From NCBI RefSeq assembly GCF_016907385.1, contig NZ_JAFBBU010000001.1, forward strand, positions 1,240,001-1,304,000: a DNA stretch of 64,000 bases. The letters are read 5' to 3'. Origin of the DNA: Subtercola frigoramans. GTDB taxonomy: Bacteria > Actinomycetota > Actinomycetes > Actinomycetales > Microbacteriaceae. A program made the position numbers and the translations under genes. Each line of letters opens with the position of its first letter. Position 1 is the stretch's first letter. Positions 27,670-36,108 of the stretch are shown in pieces. The notes beneath the pieces were generated by a model that was not told the origin of the DNA, did not search any database, and worked only from the letters and a program-made list of their open reading frames with translations.

Positions 27670-28656
27670 TCAGTTCGTCGTTGTGCGTGAGCGGCGACGG
27701 GCGAACCGGATGACCAGCAGCACTATCGCGGCCACCAGGGCCATCACCAGAAGCCACGGCAGTGCGATGCCGAGCACAACGAGCCCGCCGGCGACACCCG
27801 CGACCAGCGATGACCAGCCTGCGGCCAGTCCGCCCCAGAAGTCGTTCGGTGCTCCCGTTGCAAGCACGCTGTGGCTGGTGATCGTGAGAGTGACAGAGGC
27901 GTACTGGACCTGGTCGGCCAGGGCTGAGCTCTGGGCCTTCAATCCGTCGAGCTCGGCCTGCCGCTGGGAGAGAGCGGACTCGAGTGCGATGAGGTCGGTC
28001 GTTGTCGTCGCCTTTGTCAGGAGGTCGAGCAGGCGGTCGACGGAGGTCTGCAGCGCGGTTATTCGCGCCTTGACATCGGCGACCTGCGTGGTGACGTCGG
28101 TGGAGGAGATCGAGACCGAGCCGACCGTGCCGAGCTTCTTCAGCGCGTCGACAACCTCGGTGACCTGTGCGTTGGGGATTCGAAGCGTCAGATCGGCCCG
28201 CGCACCCGCCTGGCCTTCACTCATCGAAGACGATTTTCCCTGAACGGTTCCCATCGGGTCGACCGAATCGAGCGGCATGATGATGCCCGGGCCGCCGGAG
28301 TTGCCCTGCGATTCACTCCGGTTGTCCACGTGGCCGCCTGCGGCTTCGACGATCGTAACGGCTTGGTCTGCCGTAGCTGCCGGGTCGTCGGCGATGAGTG
28401 TGATGGAGCCGGTGGTGATCACCTGGGTGCTCGGAAGCGTGAGTGCGTTGCCGGGTGCACTGCCGCCCGCTGCGCTGTCTGCAGACCCGGCGCCGGGCGC
28501 CACAATCGCGGGCCCTGCCTCTGTGCCCGATGTACCCGAGGAACCAGAGCTGCCGGATGACCCCGACGAGTTCGAGCCGGACAGAGCCGAGCATCCACTG
28601 AGTGCGAGAGCAGTCAGAGTGGCGGCAGTGGCGATCGCGAGAATTCTTCGATTCAT
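27670..28656 (-). CDS. DUF4349 domain lipoprotein
   Basis: 328 residues. A signal peptide ending ALSGCSA makes it a lipoprotein; a Ser/Gly linker (SSGSSGSSG type) follows, then a DUF4349 region with ITTGSITLIADDPAATADQA, a long helical coiled-coil-like stretch and one C-terminal membrane helix with a basic tail. Anchored at both ends, it may act as a periplasmic-facing sensor or transporter accessory; function unknown. TACAGT ends six bases before the ATG. It is divergent from an aldo/keto reductase gene across 130 bases. Confidence 0.9.
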   Translation of the reverse strand: MNRRILAIATAATLTALALSGCSALSGSNSSGSSGSSGSSGTSGTEAGPAIVAPGAGSADSAAGGSAPGNALTLPSTQVITTGSITLIADDPAATADQAVTIVEAAGGHVDNRSESQGNSGGPGIIMPLDSVDPMGTVQGKSSSMSEGQAGARADLTLRIPNAQVTEVVDALKKLGTVGSVSISSTDVTTQVADVKARITALQTSVDRLLDLLTKATTTTDLIALESALSQRQAELDGLKAQSSALADQVQYASVTLTITSHSVLATGAPNDFWGGLAAGWSSLVAGVAGGLVVLGIALPWLLVMALVAAIVLLVIRFARRRSRTTTN

Positions 28657-28662
28657 GGGGCA

Positions 28663-28668
28663 ACTGTA
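28663..28668 (-). promoter_or_regulatory. -10 hexamer TACAGT of the DUF4349 gene
   Basis: TACAGT on the minus strand, six bases before the ATG; predicts a leaderless transcript. Confidence 0.5.
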
Positions 28669-28774
28669 TTGACTGACTGCTGTGATGTCGGTGTGAAACG
28701 GTGGATGGTTATGCGATGTTCACCGGCTCGTGATGCGGTCGTTACGCGCGCGTGCCAGCAGACGCGCAGAGGCA

Positions 28775-28780
28775 TAGTCT
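28775..28780 (+). promoter_or_regulatory. -10 hexamer TAGTCT of the aldo/keto reductase gene
   Basis: TAGTCT ends six bases before the ATG at 28787. It is the same hexamer and spacing as for the acyl-CoA dehydrogenase gene. Confidence 0.55.
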
Positions 28781-28786
28781 TTCTCC

Positions 28787-29770
28787 ATGGAATACCGCGA
28801 ACTCGGCAGAACCCACCGCACCGTCTCGGTCATCGGCCTCGGCACCTGGCAACTCGGCGCAGACTGGGGCGAGGTGAACGAAGCGGATGCCCTGGCGGTT
28901 CTCGATGCGGCCGTCGACTCCGGCGTGACCTTCTTCGACACTGCAGATGTCTACGGCGATGGCCGCAGTGAGCAGCTGATCGGCACGTATCTCGCCGCGC
29001 ATCCGGGGCATTCGATCACCGTCGCCACGAAGATGGGCCGACGGAAGGAGCAGTTGACCGAGAACTACGTGCTCGAGAACTTTCGCGAGTGGACAGACCG
29101 ATCCAGGCGCAACCTCGGTGTCGAGACGCTCGACCTCGTGCAGCTGCACTGCCCGCCCTCTGAGGTGTTCCGGAGTGACGAGGTCTATGACGCCCTCGAG
29201 ACCCTGGTGTCTGACGAGGTCATCTCGAACTATGGTTTCAGCGTCGAGACGGCCTCACAGGCGCTCGATGCGATCGCTCGGCCGGGCACCGCGACCATCC
29301 AGATCATTCTGAACGCCTTTCGGCTGAAGCCTCTCGACGAAGTGCTGCCAGCCGCCGCGGCCGCAGGGGTCGGGATCATCGCCCGGGTGCCGTTGGCATC
29401 AGGCATGTTGAGCGGAAAATACACGGCCGCCACGACGTTCGCGGCGAACGACCACCGCAACTACAACCGCGACGGCAGTGCGTTCGACGTGGGGGAGACA
29501 TTCTCGGGCGTCGACTACGAAACCGGCCTGGCTGCTGCCCAGGAATTCGCGCACCTGGTGCCGGCAGGTATGAGCCCTGCCACCGCCGCACTCGCGTGGG
29601 TTGCCCAGCAGGCGGGTGTGAGCAGCGTCATTCCTGGCGCGCGGAACCCGGCCCAGGCCGTGAACAACGCAGCAGCGGGTTCGGTCGGGCACCTCGGAGC
29701 TGCCTTCGACGCCGGTGTGAAGGAGATCTACGACCGGCACTTCCGGGCGGGCATCCACTCGCGCTGGTGA
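28787..29770 (+). CDS. Aldo/keto reductase
   Basis: 327 residues, an (alpha/beta)8 NADPH-dependent reductase. Catalytic parts: FFDTADVYGDGRSEQLIG (Asp and Tyr), VATKMGRRK (Lys) and LVQLHCPP (His). GVSSVIPGARNPAQAVNNAA is the cofactor-binding end. It belongs to the general-stress/potassium-channel-beta-like branch; physiological substrate unknown. Convergent with the second aldo/keto reductase, of a different subfamily, 36 bases away. Confidence 0.94.
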   Translation: MEYRELGRTHRTVSVIGLGTWQLGADWGEVNEADALAVLDAAVDSGVTFFDTADVYGDGRSEQLIGTYLAAHPGHSITVATKMGRRKEQLTENYVLENFREWTDRSRRNLGVETLDLVQLHCPPSEVFRSDEVYDALETLVSDEVISNYGFSVETASQALDAIARPGTATIQIILNAFRLKPLDEVLPAAAAAGVGIIARVPLASGMLSGKYTAATTFAANDHRNYNRDGSAFDVGETFSGVDYETGLAAAQEFAHLVPAGMSPATAALAWVAQQAGVSSVIPGARNPAQAVNNAAAGSVGHLGAAFDAGVKEIYDRHFRAGIHSRW

Positions 29771-29806
29771 CGCAGGCGCTCCATAAGTCAGTGCAGGAAA
29801 CGCTGT

Positions 29807-30640
29807 TCAGTCGAAGTCGTCGGGGTCCTTGCCGGTGCGCTCGCCGCTGTTGAGAGTGCCGATCGCGGCCAGGTCTTCGGCGTCGAGCACGAAGTCGAAG
29901 ACGTCGATGTTCGCCGCGATTCGCGAGGGCGTCACCGACTTGGGGATCACCACGTTGCCGAGCTGCAGGTGCCAGCGGATCACGACCTGGGCCGGCGACT
30001 TTCCGTGCTTCGCCGCGATGGCGTCGAGAACCGGGTTGTCGAGAATCCGGCCACGCGCGAGAGGCGACCAGGCCTCTGTCGCGATCGAGTGCGCGTCGTC
30101 GTAGGCCCGTGTCTCGGCCTGGGGGAGCCACGGGTGCAGCTCCACTTGATTGATGCTCGGCACAACGCTTGTTTCTGCCGCGAGCCTCTCGAGGTGGTGC
30201 GGGTGAAAGTTCGAGACGCCGATCGAGCGGGCCAGACCGTCGGCCTGGATCTTCTCGAGTGCGCGCCAGGTCTCGACGTAGAGGTCTTGCCTTGGAGCCG
30301 GCCAGTGGATGAGAAAGAGGTCGACGTAGTCGAGCTGCAGGCGTTCGAGGCTCGCGTCGAACGACCGTCGGGCCTGGTCGTAGCCCTGCTGGTCGTTGAA
30401 GACCTTGGTCGTGATGAAGAGTTCGCCGCGGGGCAGTGAACTGCGCTTGACGGCCTCGCCGACGCCCTTCTCGTTGTCATAGAGTGTCGCCGTGTCGATG
30501 TGCCGGTACCCGTGCTCGAACGCGACCGCGATGGCATCGATCGTCTCTGCGTCGGTGGCCTTGTAGACCCCGAGGCCGAGCTGCGGGATGCTCGAACCGT
30601 CGTTCAGCGGAATGCGGGGCACAGAAGGCGTGGGTGTCAT
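29807..30640 (-). CDS. Aldo/keto reductase (2,5-diketo-D-gluconate reductase type)
   Basis: 277 residues. Catalytic tetrad parts are GYRHIDTATLYDNE (Asp, Tyr), LFITTKV (Lys) and LFLIHWPAP (His); NVVIPKSVTPSRI binds NADPH. The short AKR5-like form often reduces diketogluconate or methylglyoxal. GATAAT ends six bases before the ATG, while GAAGG also lies in that gap, so it could be read either as leaderless or with a ribosome site from a more distant start. The MFS exporter gene lies upstream on the same strand. Confidence 0.94.
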   Translation of the reverse strand: MTPTPSVPRIPLNDGSSIPQLGLGVYKATDAETIDAIAVAFEHGYRHIDTATLYDNEKGVGEAVKRSSLPRGELFITTKVFNDQQGYDQARRSFDASLERLQLDYVDLFLIHWPAPRQDLYVETWRALEKIQADGLARSIGVSNFHPHHLERLAAETSVVPSINQVELHPWLPQAETRAYDDAHSIATEAWSPLARGRILDNPVLDAIAAKHGKSPAQVVIRWHLQLGNVVIPKSVTPSRIAANIDVFDFVLDAEDLAAIGTLNSGERTGKDPDDFD

Positions 30641-30646
30641 CCTTCA

Positions 30647-30652
30647 ATTATC
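30647..30652 (-). promoter_or_regulatory. -10 hexamer GATAAT of the second aldo/keto reductase
   Basis: GATAAT on the minus strand, six bases before the ATG. Separate transcription from the upstream MFS gene is likely. Confidence 0.45.
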
Positions 30653-30705
30653 CGGCCCGGACGTGTTGACCAGGCCGCGCCCGATCGTCGTCTCGCTGAC
30701 TGACC

Positions 30706-31914
30706 TCAGCTGGTGACCGTCTCGATCGGCTCGGTGTCGGGGATCGGGCTCGCGTCCTTGCCCCGGAGGTCGGGGTGCCAGCGTTTACCCAGAAGGGGAA
30801 CGGCGAAGCCGGCCAGCGCGAGGGCGGCGGCGGCGATGAACGCCCCTGTCGGCCCCTGTGAGTCGATGAGGAACCCCGCGACGGCCGAACCGAGCGCCGC
30901 ACCGATGAGCTGGCCGGTGCCGACCCAGCCGTAGGCCTCGGCGGTTTCACTGAAGCGCACGCTCGAGGAGACGATCGAGAACATCACTGCGAGGGCCGGC
31001 GCGATGCCCACTCCGGCGAGGAAGAGAAAGATCGAGAGCCACCAGATGTTCAGCGAGAACGCAGCAACAGCCGTTCCTGCGAAGACGATGAACATGCGCC
31101 GGGCGAGCGCCCACGGGCCGATCGGAACGTGACCGAGCGCGAGCCCGCCCACGAGCGAGCCGATGGCGAAGACGGCGAGAACGATGCCGGCCTGCGGGCC
31201 GTCGTGGCCGAAGGTCGACACGACGCCAGCCTCGATGGAGGCGCACGCGGCGACGAGCAGGAACCCCACGACTGTTGCGAGCAGCACGGAGGGTTTCGCC
31301 AGCACGGCGCCGATTCGGCGCCGACTGCGCGGGATGCGTACTCGCCCGAGCTCGGGGCTCGCGAGGAACCAGGCACCCCCGCCGACGAGGAACGCCACGG
31401 CGAGAAGGATGCCTGCGACCGTGCTGATCTGCGTCGCGGCGAACGTCGTGATCACCGGGCCCACGACCCAGATGATCTCCTGGGCGGAGGCATCGAGCGA
31501 GAAGAGCGGGGTGAGCTGGCGCGAGTTGACCATCTTGGGATAGATGGTGCGAACGGCCGGCTGGATCGGCGGCATGGTCAGGCCGGCGACCAGTGCGACG
31601 ACCATGGTGACCGGGATCGTCATCGGAATGAGGGCGATCGAGGTGATCGCCACGGCGCAGACCGCGATCGTGCCCGAGATCACCGGCCGCATTCCCCAGC
31701 GGCCCATCAGCCTGCTGGTGAGAGGCCCGGCGATGGCCTGGCCGATCGATAGCGCGGCGAGCACCAGCCCGGCCGAGCCGTAGGAGTTGTGAACGTGCTC
31801 GATGTGCAGCAGGAAGGCGAGCGAGAGCATGCCGAACGGAAACCGGGCGACGAGCTGGGCGGCCATGATGCGCCCCACGCCGCGGGTTTTCAGAAGGCTC
31901 GAATAAGTGCTCAC
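30706..31914 (-). CDS. Major facilitator superfamily transporter
   Basis: 402 residues with 12 membrane helices. A-motif-like parts include GPLTSRLMGRWGMRPVISG after helix 2. It resembles actinobacterial drug-efflux or sugar-efflux MFS proteins; substrate unknown. The GTG start (31912-31914) lies nine bases after TACACT, a spacing that leaves almost no leader. A 6+6 inverted repeat directly upstream of the -10 suggests control by a TetR/MarR-type repressor not present beside it. Confidence 0.92.
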   Translation of the reverse strand: MSTYSSLLKTRGVGRIMAAQLVARFPFGMLSLAFLLHIEHVHNSYGSAGLVLAALSIGQAIAGPLTSRLMGRWGMRPVISGTIAVCAVAITSIALIPMTIPVTMVVALVAGLTMPPIQPAVRTIYPKMVNSRQLTPLFSLDASAQEIIWVVGPVITTFAATQISTVAGILLAVAFLVGGGAWFLASPELGRVRIPRSRRRIGAVLAKPSVLLATVVGFLLVAACASIEAGVVSTFGHDGPQAGIVLAVFAIGSLVGGLALGHVPIGPWALARRMFIVFAGTAVAAFSLNIWWLSIFLFLAGVGIAPALAVMFSIVSSSVRFSETAEAYGWVGTGQLIGAALGSAVAGFLIDSQGPTGAFIAAAALALAGFAVPLLGKRWHPDLRGKDASPIPDTEPIETVTS

Positions 31915-31923
31915 AAGCAGTTA

Positions 31924-31953
31924 AGTGTACCGGTTGGACGGTTACGCCCGTCC
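31924..31953 (-). promoter_or_regulatory. Promoter and inverted-repeat operator of the MFS gene
   Basis: TACACT at 31924-31929 (minus strand) and, just upstream, GGACGG-ttacgc-CCGTCC at 31936-31953. The dyad sits over the -35 region, a typical repressor position. Confidence 0.4.
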
Positions 31954-31973
31954 GGTGATTCTGAAGCGTCGCT

Positions 31974-34900
31974 TCATGTTCCCAAGAGCTTCACTATCCG
32001 TTGCAGCGAGACAGGCTCGGCTGTGCCGAGCGACTGGGCGAAGAGGCTGATACGGAGTTCTTCGATCATCCATCGCGCCTTCACCACCGGAGCCCCGATG
32101 GTCAGCCAGGCGTCGAGAGGGAGCGGCAGCACACCACCGGCGGACTCATAGCGTGCGGTCGCATTCTGGGCCTCCGTCATCCACGCCCGGTCGCGTGCGG
32201 GAGCGTCGGGCAGCTTCTGCAGGCGCTGCTCGATCCCGGTGAGGTAACGCGGCAGGTTGCGCAGCTGGTCGATGCCCATCGAGGCGATGAATCCGGCGAA
32301 GACGAGGTTTCCGAGCTGGCTCCGAGCGTCGGCGAGGGCGGGCAGCAGCGTCACGCTGGTGACCTTCTTGAGGGCGCGCTCGGCGTCCCTGGCCTTCGTG
32401 AGGCTCGTGGCGACGGTGGCGACCGTCTGGTACATGAGGTCGATGATGCTCGACGAGAGGGTGTCGCGTGCGGCTTCGAATTCGGCGCGCGTGAAGACCC
32501 GGCCGTCTGGGTGTGCAGCCTGCAGCACGTGGTCGGCCGCCGCGAGCAAGCAGTCGTCGAAGAGCGCCTGGATGCTGGGGTACGGGCTTGTCGCCAGAAC
32601 CAGTTTCTCGTTTTGGCTGAGGTGCTCGCGAACGTAGGAGACGGGGGAGGCCACTCCCAGCAGCAACAGCCTCCGAACGCCGGCCGGGGTGAGCCGTGCG
32701 GCTTCGGCCGGCGTCGTCACCAGTCGGATCGCCACCGAGGTCTTCTCATCGACGATCGCCGGGTAGGCGCGGATGACACTGCCCGGCTGTTTCGTGTCGA
32801 GGTGCTGCGGCAGCTCGTCGAAGTCCCAGGTGGTGATGCCGCGGCGTTCGATCGAACTCGCGACGGCGCCGGATGCCCGGGCCACGCTCTCGCGGGCGGC
32901 CCCCTTGAACCGGCTCTGCAACGAGCCGAGGTCTTTCGAGGCCGCGAGCGTCTTGCCCCGATCATCCACCACCCGGAAGGAGACCGAGAGGTGGGAAGGA
33001 ATGCGCGTGAGGTCGAAGTCGGCTGCCGTGACGGGTGTGTAGGCGAGTCGCGACATGACCGCGGCCAGCGCGGCGACGAACGAGGCTGAGCCTGCTGAAA
33101 CCTCTGATCCAGCGCTGGCCCCGTCGTACCCCGGCAGCTCGAGCAGCAGCTTCTTCGCCCAGTCGGTCGCCGGCACGAAGTTCTTGCGGAGATTCTTGGG
33201 CAGCGACCGGATGAGCGCGGTCACGAGTTCGTCGCGAAACCCCGGCACCTGCGATTCGAAGCCAGAGGGCTCGAGACGGGGTAGCAGGGTGAGCGGAACG
33301 GTGACACTCACGCCGTCGTCTTCGGTGCCCGGTTCGAAGCGGTACGAGAGAGCGAGCTGCTGGTCGCCCTGCTGCCAGGTCGCCGGGAACTTCGCCTCGT
33401 CGATCTCGGGCGCGCCTTCGGGAACCAGCGAGGTGAGCGTCATCGTCAGCAGCTCTGGCGTGTCGTACTTCGCCTTCTTCCACCAACCGTCGAAACTGCG
33501 GGCGGTGTTCACCTCGCGGGGAACTCTCGCGTCGTAGAACTCGAACACGGCCTCGTCGTCGAGCAGCAGATCGCGGCGGCGGCTGCGCTCCTCGATCTCG
33601 GCGAGTTCGGAACGGAAGCGCCGGTTGTCGCGGTCGAAGGCGTGCTGCGACTCCCAGTCGCCCTCGACGAGGGCGTGGCGGATGAACAGCTCTCGCGCGT
33701 AAGCGGGGTCGACCCGCGAGAACTGCACCCGGCGCTTGGGAACGATGGGCACGCCGTAGAGGGTGACCCGCTCGTACGCGACAACGGCGCCCTGCTTCTT
33801 CTCCCAGTGCGGCTCGGAGTACGTGCGCTTGCAGAGATCGCCAGCGAGCGCCTCTGCCCACGCCGGGTCGATCGTCGCGTTCATGCGCGCGAACAGGCGG
33901 CTGGTCTCGACCAGCTCTGCGCTCATCACCGAATTGGGCTGCTTCTTCGCCAGGGCAGACCCGGGGAAGATGCTGAACCGGGTCTGACGCGCGCCGACAT
34001 AGTCCTTCTTCGCCGCATCTTTCAAGCCGATGTGCGAGAGCAGGCCGGAGAGAATCGAACGGTGGATGCCGTCGGGGTTGACCGAGGGATCGCCGAGCGT
34101 GAGGTTCAGCGGTTTGCTGAGCTGGCGCAGCTGCCGGAAGACATCCTGCCACTCGCGCACCCGCACGTAGTTGAGGTGTTCGGCCTTGCAGAGCCGGCGG
34201 AAGGCGCTGGAGGAGAGCTCGCGCTGTTTCTCCTCGAGGTAGTTCCAGAGGTTGAGCAGCGAGAGGAAGTCGCTGGTGACGTCGGTGAACCGGGCGTGCA
34301 GCTCGTCGGCCCGCTGGCGGCGTTCGAGCGGGCGTTCGCGCGGATCCTGGACCGTTAAGCCCGACACGATGATCATGACTTCGCGGCTCGTACCGTGGTT
34401 CTTCGACTCGATGACCATGCGGGCGAACCGCGGCTCGATCGGCATGCGTGAGAGGTCGCGGCCGACGCGGGTGAGTGTCGGCACTGCGTTCGCGGTGCCG
34501 CGCTTCGCGTCGCTCGGAGAATTTATCGCTCCCAGTTCGCTCAGCAGGTCCAGGCCGTCTTTGATGCCGCGCGAATCCGGCGGCTGCAGAAACGGAAAGC
34601 TCGCAATGTCGCCAAGGCCCAGCGAGATCATCTGCAGGATGACGGCGGCCAGGTTGGTGCGCAGAATCTCCGGCTCGGTGAACTCAGGCCTCGCCAGATA
34701 GTCCTCCTCGGAATAGAGCCTGATGCAGATGCCGTCGCTGGTGCGCCCACTCCGGCCCGCGCGCTGGTTCGCTGACGCCTGCGAGATGGCCTCGATCGGC
34801 AGCCGCTGCACCTTCGATCGCACACTGTAGCGACTGATGCGGGCCGTGCCCGTGTCGATGACGTACTTGATTCCGGGCACCGTGAGGCTCGTCTCCGCGA

Positions 34901-35927
34901 CGTTGGTCGCGAGCACGATGCGGCGACGGATGCCCGGGGCCGACGACTTCTGAAAGACCTTGTGCTGGTCGGCCGACGACAGCCGGCCATACAACGGCAG
35001 AACCTCGGTCGCCGCACCGAGAGCCCCACCCCCACCCGAGTTGAGGCGCCCGCGGATGGCCTCTTCAGCATCCCGGATCTCGTTCTCGCCGGAGAAGAAC
35101 ACCAGCACGTCGCCGTCACCCTCGCGGGCGAGCTCGTCGAGGGCTTCGTTCACAGCGTCGAGAGGGTCGCGATTCACTGCCGGCCGCGGCGCGGTTCTGC
35201 CATTCGGGGCCCCGCCCGAACGCGTGTTGCTGCCGCCGTTCGCCGTGCGCCGTGCAGGGGTTGCCCCGGAGTCGTCGCTGCCATCGTCACTGTCATCATC
35301 GCTGTCGTCATCGACGTCGTCGCCCCTCTCCCCGTCGGCGACGAGTGGGCGATAGCGAACCTCGACCGGGTAGGTGCGCCCAGACACTTCGATGATCGGC
35401 GCCCCGCCGAAGTGCCGCGAGAAACTACCGGGGTCGATGGTGGCCGAGGTGACGATCACCTTGAGGTCAGGGCGCTTGGGCAGCAATTGGCGCAGGTACC
35501 CCAGCAGGAAGTCGATGGTGAGGCTGCGCTCGTGCGCCTCATCGATGATGATCGTGTCGTACTTGGTCAGCAGTCGGTCGCGGTGGATCTCGTTCAGCAG
35601 AATGCCGTCGGTCATCAGCTTGATCTGCGTGTTCGGCCCCACCGTGTCGGTGAAGCGCACCTGGTAGCCCACGCGGTCGCCGACCTCCTGACCGAGTTCC
35701 TCCGCGATGCGTTCGGCGATCGTGCGTGCCGCGATGCGCCGGGGCTGTGTGTGCCCGATGCTCGTTCTGCCAAGCGTCAGGCAGATCTTCGGCAGCTGGG
35801 TCGTCTTGCCGGAGCCGGTCTCGCCGGCAACGATCACGACCTGGTTCGCGGCGATCGTGCGTGCGATCTCCTCGCGCAACTGGCTGACGGGCAGCTCGGG
35901 CGGGAAATAGATCGACTCGGCATTCAT
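31974..35927 (-). CDS. hrpA: ATP-dependent RNA helicase HrpA (DEAH box)
   Basis: 1317 residues, full length for the family. Walker A GETGSGKTTQLPK (35-47), DEAH in IIDEAHERSL, SAT, then motif VI QRAGRSGRTSDG; a long C-terminal DUF3418 region follows. It unwinds RNA and helps resolve stalled ribosome/mRNA complexes in other bacteria. Between the two RecA domains, about residues 205-245, is an acidic insert rich in DDxDDDSDD followed by a basic Arg/Gly/Asn stretch. TAGACT lies nine bases before the ATG. It is divergent from the DUF255 gene. Confidence 0.96.
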   Translation of the reverse strand: MNAESIYFPPELPVSQLREEIARTIAANQVVIVAGETGSGKTTQLPKICLTLGRTSIGHTQPRRIAARTIAERIAEELGQEVGDRVGYQVRFTDTVGPNTQIKLMTDGILLNEIHRDRLLTKYDTIIIDEAHERSLTIDFLLGYLRQLLPKRPDLKVIVTSATIDPGSFSRHFGGAPIIEVSGRTYPVEVRYRPLVADGERGDDVDDDSDDDSDDGSDDSGATPARRTANGGSNTRSGGAPNGRTAPRPAVNRDPLDAVNEALDELAREGDGDVLVFFSGENEIRDAEEAIRGRLNSGGGGALGAATEVLPLYGRLSSADQHKVFQKSSAPGIRRRIVLATNVAETSLTVPGIKYVIDTGTARISRYSVRSKVQRLPIEAISQASANQRAGRSGRTSDGICIRLYSEEDYLARPEFTEPEILRTNLAAVILQMISLGLGDIASFPFLQPPDSRGIKDGLDLLSELGAINSPSDAKRGTANAVPTLTRVGRDLSRMPIEPRFARMVIESKNHGTSREVMIIVSGLTVQDPRERPLERRQRADELHARFTDVTSDFLSLLNLWNYLEEKQRELSSSAFRRLCKAEHLNYVRVREWQDVFRQLRQLSKPLNLTLGDPSVNPDGIHRSILSGLLSHIGLKDAAKKDYVGARQTRFSIFPGSALAKKQPNSVMSAELVETSRLFARMNATIDPAWAEALAGDLCKRTYSEPHWEKKQGAVVAYERVTLYGVPIVPKRRVQFSRVDPAYARELFIRHALVEGDWESQHAFDRDNRRFRSELAEIEERSRRRDLLLDDEAVFEFYDARVPREVNTARSFDGWWKKAKYDTPELLTMTLTSLVPEGAPEIDEAKFPATWQQGDQQLALSYRFEPGTEDDGVSVTVPLTLLPRLEPSGFESQVPGFRDELVTALIRSLPKNLRKNFVPATDWAKKLLLELPGYDGASAGSEVSAGSASFVAALAAVMSRLAYTPVTAADFDLTRIPSHLSVSFRVVDDRGKTLAASKDLGSLQSRFKGAARESVARASGAVASSIERRGITTWDFDELPQHLDTKQPGSVIRAYPAIVDEKTSVAIRLVTTPAEAARLTPAGVRRLLLLGVASPVSYVREHLSQNEKLVLATSPYPSIQALFDDCLLAAADHVLQAAHPDGRVFTRAEFEAARDTLSSSIIDLMYQTVATVATSLTKARDAERALKKVTSVTLLPALADARSQLGNLVFAGFIASMGIDQLRNLPRYLTGIEQRLQKLPDAPARDRAWMTEAQNATARYESAGGVLPLPLDAWLTIGAPVVKARWMIEELRISLFAQSLGTAEPVSLQRIVKLLGT

Positions 35928-36096
35928 CAGCGCTCCAGTCTACGGCTGGCCGGGCATCCTGCGCGTGCGAATACAGAAGGCATCGTGCGGACGCGACACG
36001 CCCTGTGGATGCCCGGGGTGGGGCGTGTCGCGTCAGCTCGGAGCGCAGCGGGGCGCTCGCGCGTGCGCGAGCCGCCCGCCAGGCCGAAGCCACGCG

Positions 36097-36102
36097 TAGG
36101 CT
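36097..36102 (+). promoter_or_regulatory. -10 hexamer TAGGCT of the DUF255 gene
   Basis: TAGGCT ends six bases before the ATG at 36109; predicts a leaderless transcript. Confidence 0.5.
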
Positions 36103-36108
36103 TGCCTG

